NCBI RefSeq assembly: GCF_040549045.1
Contig: NZ_JBEWTB010000002.1
Location: 1,457,501 to 1,521,500 of the forward strand
Length of the DNA: 64,000 nucleotides
Reading direction: 5' to 3'
Source of the DNA: Endozoicomonas sp. NE40
GTDB taxonomy: Bacteria > Pseudomonadota > Gammaproteobacteria > Pseudomonadales > Endozoicomonadaceae
Numbering within the stretch: position 1 is the first letter of the stretch; each line of letters begins with the position of its first letter. Positions 35,041-43,631 of the stretch are shown one piece after another. The translations under genes and the position numbers were made by a program. The notes under the pieces were generated by a model. That model was not told the origin of the DNA and did not search any database. It saw only the letters and a program-made list of their open reading frames with translations.

Positions 35041-35547
35041 ATGGAAGTGACTATGTACTACCCTGCCGTAGAAAAAATATTTTATGACTTGAGCAAAATA
35101 GTCCCATTAAAACTACAAGGCCAACCACACCCGCCAGGCAATGTTAACAGTGTCTTTTTGTTAGAGAAAACTGGCAGGCGTTACTATCTGATGCCTGCTT
35201 CCTTTTTCCCGGAACATACCAGTGTAAATGTTCCTGTACTTTTTGATGGCTATTATTTGTATGCCATTCTGGCTGACTATCCTCAACAAGTCATGGTAGG
35301 GCCTGATGTAACGAACGACCAATTTGGTGAAGAACAGACTGTCGCTGGACACTCATCCATTTCACTGGGTAGTGATGTGTTGTATGCCGGTGTATTAGAC
35401 TTCCTTCACGGAGAACTTGTCATGTGGAACAACGCTTCAGGACATTACCTCCCCAGCGCCACATCACGTCACACACAACTCACTTCCAATGTGAAACGAT
35501 TGCTGCCTGAAGCCTTGTTTTGTAATGGCGAGTCATGGTTGCCTTAA
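35041..35547 (+). CDS. Unknown soluble protein with a SGHY motif
   Basis: 168 aa from ATG 35041; the longer frame to 34957 overlaps yfaE and looks spurious. Predicted mixed alpha/beta with two distinctive blocks: PVLFDGYYLYAILADYPQQV, and HGELVMWNNASGHYLPSA near residue 130. I recall an N-x-SGHY-x-P signature in several uncharacterised proteins of pathogens and symbionts, sometimes in toxin-like contexts, but cannot assign a family. No signal peptide. It starts 43 nt after yfaE, so it may be read from the nrd transcript. Confidence 0.55.
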   Translation: MEVTMYYPAVEKIFYDLSKIVPLKLQGQPHPPGNVNSVFLLEKTGRRYYLMPASFFPEHTSVNVPVLFDGYYLYAILADYPQQVMVGPDVTNDQFGEEQTVAGHSSISLGSDVLYAGVLDFLHGELVMWNNASGHYLPSATSRHTQLTSNVKRLLPEALFCNGESWLP

Positions 35548-35695
35548 TTGTCGTCCCCCCAGCGCAAATGGCAGGAAGCTGGCAGTCCTGCGGCCTACCA
35601 CTGTCTGCGCCCGATTTTTGGCAACATCATACCGAAGAAGCCTGAGCAGGTGTTTTGGCTATCATTGGCTGCTATAACGACAGAATGAGAGCAAT

Positions 35696-37507
35696 ATGCG
35701 GCTTTTTCTACCTGCCATATTTCTGGCAATATTCTGCGCTACACATTCAGCCATTGCCCGGACTACCATCAGCCATCAGTTCACCCTGATTGGCCACAGC
35801 AAGTACCCGGCCGACTTTACCCATTTTGCTTACGTAAACCCTGAAGCCCCCAAGGGCGGTACACTAAAGCTGGCGACAACCCTGAATTTCGATTCACTGA
35901 ATCCCTTCAACAACCGGGGAGTTGCCCCCCCTTATATCCACGATACCCATGCCCGGCTGATGGTTCGTTCAGCGGATGAGAACTACTCTCTATACGGTTA
36001 TGTGGCTGAACAACTGGAATACCCTGACGATTACAGCTGGGTCATCTTTCATATTCATCCCAAAGCCCGGCTCTCTGATGGCCAGAGCATTACAGCCAGT
36101 GATGTTGCCTTTACTCTGGATCGCCTGAAAACAGAAGCCTCTCCGTTCTTTAGGAACTTATACAAAAACACCTCTGCCGAAGTCCTTAGCCCGAAGAAAG
36201 TTCGTTTTACTTTTGCCACACCCGGTCCCAAAGCCATAGCGCTGTCAGCTTACATGCCCGTTCTGTCAAAAACTTACTGGGAAAAGCGTTCACTGGATGA
36301 CAAATTAACAGAACCACCCGTACACAGTGGCCCTCTACGCCCCGGTAAATTTATCAAAGGCCAGAGCATTGTTTACGAAAGGGTTAAGGACTACTGGGGA
36401 GCTGATCTTCCGGTCAATAAAGGCCGTTACAATTTTGATGCAATTCGTGTTGATGTCTACCGGGATCAGCACGCTGCCGCAGAGGCTTTTAAAGCAGGGC
36501 TTTACGACCTTCGCTATGAACAGGACGCCAGTCAGTGGCCGGATGGCAGCAAACGGTCAGACAGCCAAAAGTCAGACAAGAAGCTCCCCGATAAAAAGAA
36601 AGACCGCATCCGACACAAAACACTGCTGCTGGAATACCCACCGGGCATGGCTGGACTGGTCTTCAATACCCGTTTAGACAAGTTCAGGGATCTACGGGTG
36701 CGCAAAGCGTTAACGCTACTGTTCGACTTCGAGTGGATTAACCAGAAGCTGTTACATTCAAATTACCAGCGTACGGTCAGTTTTTTCAGCTACACCGCCC
36801 TGCAGGCGAAAGAACCACCGGATAAAGACGAACTCAGCCTGTTGCAACCTGTAAAAGCGCATTTGAAGGATTCTGTCTACGGCTACCCGGAACTACCTCC
36901 GGTAACAAAAGGGGATGGCAACAACCGCGACAACCAGCGCAAGGCAATCAACCTGCTGAAAGAGGCTGGTTGGGTTCTGCAAAAAGGCGCGATGAAACAC
37001 CATAAAACCGGAGAGCGACTGACCATTAGCGTTCTCAGCGATGATCACTCACAGGAACGCCTGCTGGTTCCCTTTCGAAAAATGCTGGGCAACATTGGCA
37101 TTGATCTGGATGTTCAAACCGTCGACAAAAGCCAGTTCCGTAAACGCATAAAGCAGTTTGACTTTGAAGTGGCTAACTGGCACTTCTGGCACTCCCTGTT
37201 TCCCGGCTCCGAACAGCTGCATACCTACAGCAGCAAAGCGGCTCATCAACCAGGCAGCGGCAATATTGCCGGTATTCAAGACCCGGCGATCGATTACCTG
37301 CTCGGCAAGCTCGTAAACTGCCAGAGCTACAACGAACTGATTCCGGTGGGAAGATCTCTGGATCGGATTCTGCGAAGCCATTACTATCTGATCCCCAAAT
37401 GGCATACCCGCCAGTTACACATTCTGTACTGGAACCGAATTGAACATCCCGATCAGAAAAGTCTCTACTGGCACTCCCATAATGACTGGTGGTATCGCAC
37501 CGGCTAG
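35696..37507 (+). CDS. Extracellular solute-binding protein (family 5, YejA-like)
   Basis: 603 aa. Sec signal peptide (MRLFLPAIFLAIFCATHSAIA) then the SBP_bac_5 fold. Early FAYVNPEAPKGGTLKLATTLNFDSLNPF is characteristic of the YejA/microcin-C-type subgroup. Later FNTRLDKFRDLRVRKALTLLFDFEWIN is the conserved family block. Such periplasmic proteins hand peptides to an ABC importer, but no yejBEF genes follow, so it must work with a transporter elsewhere. A Lys/Ser/Asp-rich insertion (about residues 282-302) is unusual. Its end overlaps the next gene by 19 nt. Confidence 0.85.
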   Translation: MRLFLPAIFLAIFCATHSAIARTTISHQFTLIGHSKYPADFTHFAYVNPEAPKGGTLKLATTLNFDSLNPFNNRGVAPPYIHDTHARLMVRSADENYSLYGYVAEQLEYPDDYSWVIFHIHPKARLSDGQSITASDVAFTLDRLKTEASPFFRNLYKNTSAEVLSPKKVRFTFATPGPKAIALSAYMPVLSKTYWEKRSLDDKLTEPPVHSGPLRPGKFIKGQSIVYERVKDYWGADLPVNKGRYNFDAIRVDVYRDQHAAAEAFKAGLYDLRYEQDASQWPDGSKRSDSQKSDKKLPDKKKDRIRHKTLLLEYPPGMAGLVFNTRLDKFRDLRVRKALTLLFDFEWINQKLLHSNYQRTVSFFSYTALQAKEPPDKDELSLLQPVKAHLKDSVYGYPELPPVTKGDGNNRDNQRKAINLLKEAGWVLQKGAMKHHKTGERLTISVLSDDHSQERLLVPFRKMLGNIGIDLDVQTVDKSQFRKRIKQFDFEVANWHFWHSLFPGSEQLHTYSSKAAHQPGSGNIAGIQDPAIDYLLGKLVNCQSYNELIPVGRSLDRILRSHYYLIPKWHTRQLHILYWNRIEHPDQKSLYWHSHNDWWYRTG

Positions 37508-38484
37508 CTCCAAAAACCTGCTATATTGTCGCAACAAAATTCCCGGAAACAAAAAGGATCATAACCCTGTTTTCCAGATTACTCCCTTTGTGGGCGCTGT
37601 GCGGTCTGGCCACTGGCTACTGTTTCAGTTCTGCCATTGCCCCTTACAAGTTCGCTATGTCTCCCCTGCTAGCCATTATCATGTTCGCCATGGGACTGAC
37701 CCTGACGATAACTGACCTGCGTGAGGCATTAACCGATGTGCGCCCGCTGGCTGTGGGCGTTTGTCTGCAATTTATCCTGATGCCTTTGCTGGCCTGGACC
37801 ATCAGTCAGGCGCTTTCGCTTCCAACAGAACTGCTGATAGGTATGATGCTGGTAGGCACTGCCCCCGGCGGCACGGCTTCCAATGTGCTTGCTTATCTGG
37901 CAGGAGGACGGGTCGCGTTGTCGATTGGTATGACAACGCTCTCGACGTTGATGGCCGTTGTTGTTATGCCCTTTCTGTGTTCCCTGTATCTAAGTACCGT
38001 TATTCAGGTTGATCAGGCCGGTATGCTGCTCAGCATCCTGAAAATCGTTATCCTGCCAGTGGCTGGGGGCGTGCTTCTAAATTTCCTTTGTCCACGGCAG
38101 ATCAGCCGCATTAAGCCCTGCTTGCCTGCGGTTGCGGTGACAGGCATTTGCTGTGCGATTACCCTGGTGATCGCCCTGAACGCTGACGCGCTTGCCACGG
38201 TTTCTGCCGTAGCCATTTTCGCGGTACTGCTGCATAACATTCTGGGGCTGGTGTCAGGGTACTTTTCTGCCAGGCTGTGTGGAATGGATATACCTACGGC
38301 CCGCACTGTTGCCATAGAAGTTGGCACACAGAACACCGGGTTGGCAGCCGCCCTGGCTTTCAAGCACTTTTCGACTCTGGCGGCCCTGCCGGGAGCCATA
38401 TTCAGCATAACCCAGAATTTACTGGGTGCCTGGCAGGCCGGTTACTGGTCCAGAAAACCACCTGCGGAAACAGCAAAACCCTGA
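37489..38484 (+). CDS. Bile acid:sodium symporter family (BASS) protein
   Basis: 331 aa from the GTG at 37489, which overlaps the upstream stop. About ten membrane segments. Family features: MFAMGLTLTITDLREAL, VGTAPGGTASNVLAYLAGG (sodium/substrate crossover region) and EVGTQNTGLAAALA. Members take up organic acids such as bile acids, pyruvate or pantothenate with Na+; the substrate here is unknown. A start farther downstream, near the AAAAGG at 37551, is possible because the first 25 residues are poorly hydrophobic. Confidence 0.82.
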   Translation: MVSHRLAPKTCYIVATKFPETKRIITLFSRLLPLWALCGLATGYCFSSAIAPYKFAMSPLLAIIMFAMGLTLTITDLREALTDVRPLAVGVCLQFILMPLLAWTISQALSLPTELLIGMMLVGTAPGGTASNVLAYLAGGRVALSIGMTTLSTLMAVVVMPFLCSLYLSTVIQVDQAGMLLSILKIVILPVAGGVLLNFLCPRQISRIKPCLPAVAVTGICCAITLVIALNADALATVSAVAIFAVLLHNILGLVSGYFSARLCGMDIPTARTVAIEVGTQNTGLAAALAFKHFSTLAALPGAIFSITQNLLGAWQAGYWSRKPPAETAKP

Positions 38485-38565
38485 TTGATGGCTTGACCGG
38501 CCAGACGTCATACGTAAAATGTCGCTTAATTTGCAAGGCTGTTTATCAGCGATTCCGCAGCAATA

Positions 38566-38594
38566 TTGACTTACTGCAGCTTTTTCACTGCAAT
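38566..38594 (+). promoter_or_regulatory. Candidate pyrBI promoter
   Basis: -35 TTGACT (38566-38571), 17-bp spacer, -10 TGCAAT (38589-38594). The -10 is only a 4/6 match. It would give a transcript starting near 38601 that includes the leader ORF and attenuator. Confidence 0.4.
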
Positions 38595-38698
38595 AACTTG
38601 TTAGAATGCTTTATTAAGCCTGCCAAAAGCAGGTTTACAGGACGAACGGAAACTTCCGAGGCTAAGCAAACTCGTGTTTATATTAGTCACAGTAAAAC

Positions 38699-38770
38699 GT
38701 GAAGCACTGGCTCCGACTCTCTATGCCAGCCGTCGTCGATTTCCCGTTTTTTAAAAAGCCCCTTTTATAA
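38699..38770 (+). CDS. pyrL: pyrBI leader peptide (PyrL-like)
   Basis: Short frame of 23 codons starting GTG 38699 (or 15 codons from ATG 38723), ending at TAA 38768-38770. The peptide ends VVDFPFFKKPLL, similar in style to the Phe/Pro-rich PyrL of E. coli (GLPFFFPL). The DNA contains a T-rich pause tract (38747-38752), and the stop codon lies inside the attenuator hairpin. A ribosome that stays close to RNA polymerase when UTP is low would prevent the hairpin. No clear Shine-Dalgarno site is seen before either start. Confidence 0.6.
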   Translation: MKHWLRLSMPAVVDFPFFKKPLL

Positions 38771-38783
38771 GGGGCTTTTTTTT
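38753..38783 (+). terminator. pyrBI attenuator (Rho-independent terminator)
   Basis: 12-bp perfect stem (38753-38764 with 38769-38780) with a 4-nt loop and eight T residues. It ends 33 nt before the pyrB start and overlaps the end of the leader frame, the arrangement known from the enteric pyrBI operon. Confidence 0.88.
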
Positions 38784-38816
38784 GATTTAAAAACCCACGC
38801 AGACAGGTGTTTATTG

Positions 38817-39737
38817 ATGGAAAACCGACTCTACAAAAGAGATATCATTTCCATTGCTGACTTTAACCGGAATGACCTTGAACTGGTTCTGGAAACAGCA
38901 GCAGAACTGAAAAACTCACCACGCCCCGACCTGTTGAAAGGTAAGGTTATCGCCAGTTGCTTCTTTGAGGCATCCACCCGCACCCGCCTGTCCTTTGAAA
39001 CCGCAGTACAACGGCTGGGCGGCACCCTGATTGGCTTTTCCGATGCAGGCAATACCTCTGCCAAAAAAGGCGAGACCCTGGCAGACTCCGTCAACATCAT
39101 CAGCTCCTACACCGACGCCTTCGTGATGCGCCACCCCCAGGAAGGCGCAGCCCGACTGGCATCAGAGTTTTCCAGCGTCCCCGTCATCAATGGTGGAGAC
39201 GGCTCCAACCAGCACCCAACCCAGACCCTGCTCGACCTGTTCAGCATTCGTGAATGTCAGGACAAACTGGATGGTCTGAAAGTCGCGTTTGTTGGAGACC
39301 TGAAATACGGTCGCACCGTGCATTCCCTCGCCCAGGCACTGTGCCATTTTGGGGCGGAGTTTACCTTTATCGCGCCGAAAGCACTGGCAATGCCGGATTA
39401 CATTCTGGAAGAGCTGGACGAAAAAGGGATCAAATACCGCTTCTCGGACTCTATCGAAGAGACTGCCCCGCAGGTGGACATCATCTATATGACCCGTGTC
39501 CAGAAAGAACGCTTTGACGAAACCGAGTACAAGCACATCGCTTCCAGATACATTCTGGACGTGGACTCGCTCAAAGAAGCGAAAGACAACCTGAAAATCC
39601 TGCACCCACTGCCACGGGTGGATGAAATTGCTGTTGAAGTCGACAAGACGCCTTACGCCTACTATTTCCAGCAGGCTGAAAACGGTGTCTATGCCCGCCA
39701 GGCATTGCTGGCGCTGGTATTGAATGAAGTCGTGTAA
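38817..39737 (+). CDS. pyrB: Aspartate carbamoyltransferase, catalytic subunit
   Basis: 306 aa from ATG 38817 (AGGTG 7 nt upstream; the TTG three bases earlier is less likely). Carbamoyl-phosphate site FFEASTRTRLSFETA, the loop DAGNTSAKKGETLADS, GDGSNQHPTQTLLDL and the aspartate-binding HPLPRVDEIA are all intact. It condenses carbamoyl phosphate and aspartate in pyrimidine synthesis. The E. coli-type catalytic chain is followed 30 nt later by its regulatory subunit. Expression is probably controlled by the upstream attenuator. Confidence 0.97.
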   Translation: MENRLYKRDIISIADFNRNDLELVLETAAELKNSPRPDLLKGKVIASCFFEASTRTRLSFETAVQRLGGTLIGFSDAGNTSAKKGETLADSVNIISSYTDAFVMRHPQEGAARLASEFSSVPVINGGDGSNQHPTQTLLDLFSIRECQDKLDGLKVAFVGDLKYGRTVHSLAQALCHFGAEFTFIAPKALAMPDYILEELDEKGIKYRFSDSIEETAPQVDIIYMTRVQKERFDETEYKHIASRYILDVDSLKEAKDNLKILHPLPRVDEIAVEVDKTPYAYYFQQAENGVYARQALLALVLNEVV

Positions 39738-39767
39738 ACGGCATTGAAACGAATTGAGGATAAGACA

Positions 39768-40223
39768 ATGAGAAAGAAACTTCAGGTTGAAGCCATTCGT
39801 CAGGGTACCGTGATCGACCACATTCCTGCCGGACAGGGCATTAAAATCCTGGATCGCCTGCAACTGCTGGACTCCAACGCCAGCATTACCGTGGGTTTTA
39901 ATCTGCCCAGCAAGGACCAGAGTCACAAAGATATCATCAAGGTCACCAGCCGAATGCTCACTGAGCAGGAGGCAAACCAGCTGGCGTTGTTTGCCCCCAC
40001 CGCGACGATCAATGTGATCGACAACTATGAGGTCGTCGACAAGTTCAAAATGGCGCTGCCAGAAAGCCTTCAAGGCGCTTTCTCCTGCCCGAACTCTAAC
40101 TGCATCACCCACAACGAACCTGTCGATACTCACTTTTCCCTGCGTGAGCACAAAGGTGACGTTCGCCTGAAATGCAGGTACTGCGAAAAGAGTTTCAGCA
40201 AAGACATTGTCGCTGAGCTGTAG
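39768..40223 (+). CDS. pyrI: Aspartate carbamoyltransferase, regulatory subunit
   Basis: 151 aa from ATG 39768 (GAGG 8 nt upstream); the frame extends to 39744 but without homology. It begins KLQVEAIRQGTVIDHIPAG as in E. coli PyrI. The allosteric domain is followed by the zinc domain with four Cys in CPNSNCITH and LKCRYCEK. It binds ATP, CTP and UTP and holds the catalytic trimers together. Two tandem hairpins end the operon. Confidence 0.96.
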   Translation: MRKKLQVEAIRQGTVIDHIPAGQGIKILDRLQLLDSNASITVGFNLPSKDQSHKDIIKVTSRMLTEQEANQLALFAPTATINVIDNYEVVDKFKMALPESLQGAFSCPNSNCITHNEPVDTHFSLREHKGDVRLKCRYCEKSFSKDIVAEL

Positions 40224-40241
40224 TTGCTGAGCTGCAATGAC

Positions 40242-40302
40242 TGACTGAGCCCTGCCTGGCTCAGTCATAAACAGGGCAGCCTTTGATGAAAAAGCTGCCC
40301 TG
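40242..40302 (+). terminator. Tandem hairpins after pyrI
   Basis: First stem: 10 bp, TGACTGAGCC / GGCTCAGTCA (40242-40267). Second stem: 9 bp, CAGGGCAGC / GCTGCCCTG (40272-40302). Neither is followed by a T run, but the pair is well placed as an operon end. Confidence 0.6.
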
Positions 40303-40367
40303 CGAAACCTTCCGGAGTTTTTCGTGTCTATACTGCATCGAATTCCAATAAGCAGTACGGACAGGAT

Positions 40368-41285
40368 GTGAATAATTTCTCTTCTTTAAAGCCGCTCATC
40401 CCCTATATAAAGCTGACCGCCATGAGTTTTTTCTTTGGTGGTGTGTTTGTTGCAGGAAAAACCATTGTCGGCGAAGTTGAACCCGCCATAGCGGCATTCC
40501 TGCGTTTTGCCATTGCTACTCTGATGCTCCTGCTGATCCTGCTCTGGAAAGAGAAGCAGATACCGATACCCACACCCTCCCAGTTTGCAGGACTGGCAGC
40601 CCTTGGCCTGACCGGCGTTCTTGGCTACAACCTGTGCCTGTTGATTGGTCTGGAAACCGTCTCTTCCAGTCGCAGTTCTGTCATTGTTGCCAGCAATCCG
40701 GTCTTCATCACCCTGATGTCAGTTCTGTTCCTGGGCGACCGGCTCACCCGTCGCAAGCTGGTCGGTATTGGCCTGTCGGTCTCTGGTGCCATTCTTGTCG
40801 CTTCACACGGCAGCTGGAACAACCTGACTGATTTCAGCTCCGGTGACCTTGCCATACTGGTCTGTGCCATTTGCTGGGCAAGCTACTCCGTCATTGGCAG
40901 ATACGTTCTCAACTCCCTGTCACCGCTGGTTTCAGTCACTTATGCCTCAGCCATCGGGCTCACTATGCTGCTGCCTTTTGCCCTGCATACCGCCGACTTT
41001 CAAACGGTTCGCTCATTGGGTACCAGTGCCTGGATAGCCATTATGTATATGGGAGTGTTCGGCACCGTCTGTGCTTTCCTGCTCTACTACCAGGGCATAC
41101 AGGCATTAGGGGTTATCAGGGCCGGAGCCTTCATTAATCTCATTCCGGTTAGCGCCATTATACTGGCTCTGTTCATCCTCAACGAGGAAATAGACGTATC
41201 CATCACGATTGGCACATTAATCACTATTTTGGGTATTTTTCTTATTAATTCGAGACAAAAAACTGCCATTGGAACCAATCAGTGA
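40368..41285 (+). CDS. EamA/DMT-family membrane transporter
   Basis: 305 aa from a GTG start. Ten hydrophobic segments arranged as two EamA repeats; the first ends around GAILVASHGSW and the second begins near GDLAILVCAICWASYSVIGR. Typical blocks are FFFGGVFVAGKTIVGEV at the start and GTVCAFLLYYQGIQALGVIRAGAF in the second half. Such drug/metabolite transporters export or exchange small metabolites; the substrate is unknown. Single gene. Confidence 0.85.
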   Translation: MNNFSSLKPLIPYIKLTAMSFFFGGVFVAGKTIVGEVEPAIAAFLRFAIATLMLLLILLWKEKQIPIPTPSQFAGLAALGLTGVLGYNLCLLIGLETVSSSRSSVIVASNPVFITLMSVLFLGDRLTRRKLVGIGLSVSGAILVASHGSWNNLTDFSSGDLAILVCAICWASYSVIGRYVLNSLSPLVSVTYASAIGLTMLLPFALHTADFQTVRSLGTSAWIAIMYMGVFGTVCAFLLYYQGIQALGVIRAGAFINLIPVSAIILALFILNEEIDVSITIGTLITILGIFLINSRQKTAIGTNQ

Positions 41286-41376
41286 TACCTATGTCTAATA
41301 CCAAAATTCACTAGTTAACCATAAAATTCAGTAATTACGGTTATAAGTCCGCCCTGGGTGGCTGAGGATAGACAGT

Positions 41377-41682
41377 ATGGATTTCAATCCGGTTCAGGCG
41401 CTTGTACAAATCATTTCAGGCTCGGATCGCCATGATACCCCAACGCCTGAAACTGCTGCGGCAAAAGCCCAGAAATCCTTCGAAGAAGCCAGTTTCTTTG
41501 CAGCCCATTTTAAAGACTTTACCGTTCGTCCCATGCCAGATCAGCCTTTGATGCAAATTCTCCAGAGAGGCAAATGGCGCCGCAAACTGCGTAAAGTAGG
41601 CAAAAAAGAAAAGCCAGGACGCACTTATATGCGCAAGCGCAAAGACAAAGAAGAAAAAGAAGAGCACCACGAAGAACTGTAA
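41377..41682 (+). CDS. Small basic protein of unknown function
   Basis: 101 aa. The N-terminal half (PVQALVQIISG, AKAQKSFEEASFFAAHF) is amphipathic. The C-terminal 40 residues are extremely charged (WRRKLRKVGKKEKPGRTYM, then alternating Lys, Glu and Arg). No signal peptide or known motif. It lies about 230 bp before a DEAD-box helicase gene with a similarly basic N terminus, so an RNA-related role is conceivable. The reading frame stays open after its stop up to 41898. Confidence 0.5.
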   Translation: MDFNPVQALVQIISGSDRHDTPTPETAAAKAQKSFEEASFFAAHFKDFTVRPMPDQPLMQILQRGKWRRKLRKVGKKEKPGRTYMRKRKDKEEKEEHHEEL

Positions 41683-41748
41683 AACAGGTTCGAAAACAAT
41701 ATCAATTGGCTCAAAAGTGGTTCTTCTGCCCTGTTTAACTTAAAATCG

Positions 41749-41898
41749 ATGGAATCAGCCGCAGAACCCCAATCAACACTCTGCGACATCATGCTGCACC
41801 ATGTTCCCCTGAGGCAGGTGGATTTTTTACCTGACCTGTTACCCGCCAACACCATCTGGCAGGAGCTCTGGCGGCAGCTGCTCAGCCTGTACCTGTAA
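41749..41898 (+). CDS. Possible 49-aa protein between the basic protein and rhlB
   Basis: ATG at 41749 opens 49 codons with coding-like composition (ends FLPDLLPANTIWQELWRQLL). It is in the same frame as the 101-aa gene upstream and the intervening 22 codons are also open, so only the TAA at 41680 separates them. No Shine-Dalgarno site was found. It may be a small gene or the tail of a once longer protein. Confidence 0.3.
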   Translation: MESAAEPQSTLCDIMLHHVPLRQVDFLPDLLPANTIWQELWRQLLSLYL

Positions 41899-41917
41899 TT
41901 CAATCAGGTTCAGGAAA

Positions 41918-43348
41918 TTGATAAGGAATGAGATCAAAGCATTGAGTGGTTTACTAAGCATTTTCCGCAAAAAAAAGGCGGCTTCAGAATCCGGGCAAAA
42001 GCAAACCTCTGCGTCTGCCCGGAAAAATGAAAAAAAAGCTCAGAGTCACAACTCCGAGCCAACAGGTTCCCGCAAAAAAAAGCACCATCAGAAACACACC
42101 AATAACCCCCGAAAAAGCCACTCCAGACAGGCACATAAAAAGCCAGTGCCAGCCTGGGACATCAACCAGTTTGCGGTCGAACCGGAAGAAGGCAAAACCC
42201 GTTTCCACGATTTCGACCTGCCAGACGGCCTGATGCAGGGCATCCATGAGCTGGGTTTCAAATACTGCACACCGATTCAGGCAGAGGTTCTGGGCAGTAC
42301 CCTGGCAGGGCGCGATGCCATTGGTAAGGCACAGACGGGTACGGGTAAAACAGCTGCGTTCCTGATCAGTACCATCAAACAACTGATTGATATTTCACCA
42401 CCTGACACCCGTTATATTGGTGAACCCCGGGCTGTTGTTATTGCCCCGACACGGGAACTGGCCCTGCAGATTGGCAAAGACGCTGAAGCCCTGACCAAAC
42501 ACCTGCCACTGCATGTAGTTACTGTGGTAGGCGGTATGGATTACGACAAGCAGCGCCAGAAGATCAATGCCAATTACATCGACATTCTGGTGGCAACACC
42601 GGGTCGACTGCTGGACTACTGTGAGCGCAAGGATCTGTACCTGGACCTCACCGAAACCATGATCATCGACGAAGCTGACCGCATGCTGGACATGGGCTTT
42701 ATCCCCCAGGTGCGTCGAATCGTGCGCATGACACCACGCCCGGGTGATCGTCAGACCCTGCTGTTTTCCGCAACCTTCACCGATGAAGTCCTGCGCCTTG
42801 GTGAGCAATGGACCTGGAAGCCGGTCAAGGTTGAAATCGAACCGGAAAGCGTTGCCACCGATACGGTTGACCAGAAACTCTACCTCGTTACCAACGAACA
42901 GAAGTACGCCCTGCTGACCAACCTGATCAGGCAGGACAAACTGGATCGTGTCATTGTCTTTACCAACCGCCGGGACCAGACCCGACGCCTGACTGAGCGT
43001 TTGCAGAAAGATGGTTTCAAAACCGACCAGCTGTCCGGCGAAGTGCCTCAAAAGAAACGCATTAAAACCCTGGACAACTTCAAGAACGGGAAAATCAATG
43101 TGCTGGTCGCTACCGATGTCGCGGGACGCGGGATTCACATTAAAGGCATCAGCCATGTGGTGAATTACTACCTGCCCGAAGACCCGGAAGATTATGTACA
43201 CCGCATTGGCCGTACAGGTCGTGCCGGGGCATCAGGCATCAGCATCAGCTTTGCCTGCGAAGATGACTCCTTCCTGATCCCTGACCTGGAAGAGATGCTG
43301 GGTGCCAAACTGACTATGGAATACCCACCTGAAGAATTATTGAAATAG
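41918..43348 (+). CDS. rhlB: DEAD-box ATP-dependent RNA helicase RhlB-like
   Basis: 476 aa. The first 80 residues form a basic, low-complexity tail (Lys/Ser/His-rich) as in Pseudomonas-type RhlB. The helicase core has the Q motif region (FKYCTPIQAEVL), Walker A AQTGTGKT, PTRELALQ, ATPGR, IIDEADRMLD (DEAD), SAT in LLFSATF, then ATDVAGRGIH and HRIGRTGRAG. It probably unwinds structured RNA, possibly with the RNA degradosome. The start is uncertain: TTG 41918 has poor spacing from its Shine-Dalgarno site, and later starts would only shorten the tail. Confidence 0.88.
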   Translation: MIRNEIKALSGLLSIFRKKKAASESGQKQTSASARKNEKKAQSHNSEPTGSRKKKHHQKHTNNPRKSHSRQAHKKPVPAWDINQFAVEPEEGKTRFHDFDLPDGLMQGIHELGFKYCTPIQAEVLGSTLAGRDAIGKAQTGTGKTAAFLISTIKQLIDISPPDTRYIGEPRAVVIAPTRELALQIGKDAEALTKHLPLHVVTVVGGMDYDKQRQKINANYIDILVATPGRLLDYCERKDLYLDLTETMIIDEADRMLDMGFIPQVRRIVRMTPRPGDRQTLLFSATFTDEVLRLGEQWTWKPVKVEIEPESVATDTVDQKLYLVTNEQKYALLTNLIRQDKLDRVIVFTNRRDQTRRLTERLQKDGFKTDQLSGEVPQKKRIKTLDNFKNGKINVLVATDVAGRGIHIKGISHVVNYYLPEDPEDYVHRIGRTGRAGASGISISFACEDDSFLIPDLEEMLGAKLTMEYPPEELLK

Positions 43349-43355
43349 TTCACAT

Positions 43356-43383
43356 AATGGCCGGTTTATCCGGTCATTTTTTT
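43356..43383 (+). terminator. Terminator after rhlB
   Basis: 9-bp stem AATGGCCGG / CCGGTCATT (one G-T pair) with a 5-nt loop, followed by a T tract. It starts 8 nt after the stop. Confidence 0.85.
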
Positions 43384-43631
43384 GTCAAAAATACAGAATC
43401 AGTCATTAATCAGTCACAAAAAACGGGTTAAATAGTGGGCATTCGAAAGGTGTTCAGATAGCAGAAAAAGAAGCTTATTTCTTAAATTTTAGAACCAAAA
43501 CAAGTGGAATAAAAGCCGTTTGAAGTTACATTTGAATTTTTTATTTCAAACTGAAATTTAAACTTGCTGACCTTCATTTTTTCGATAACTATTAAATATG
43601 AGAGATCCACAAACCGACGAGGAAGTCGCTT

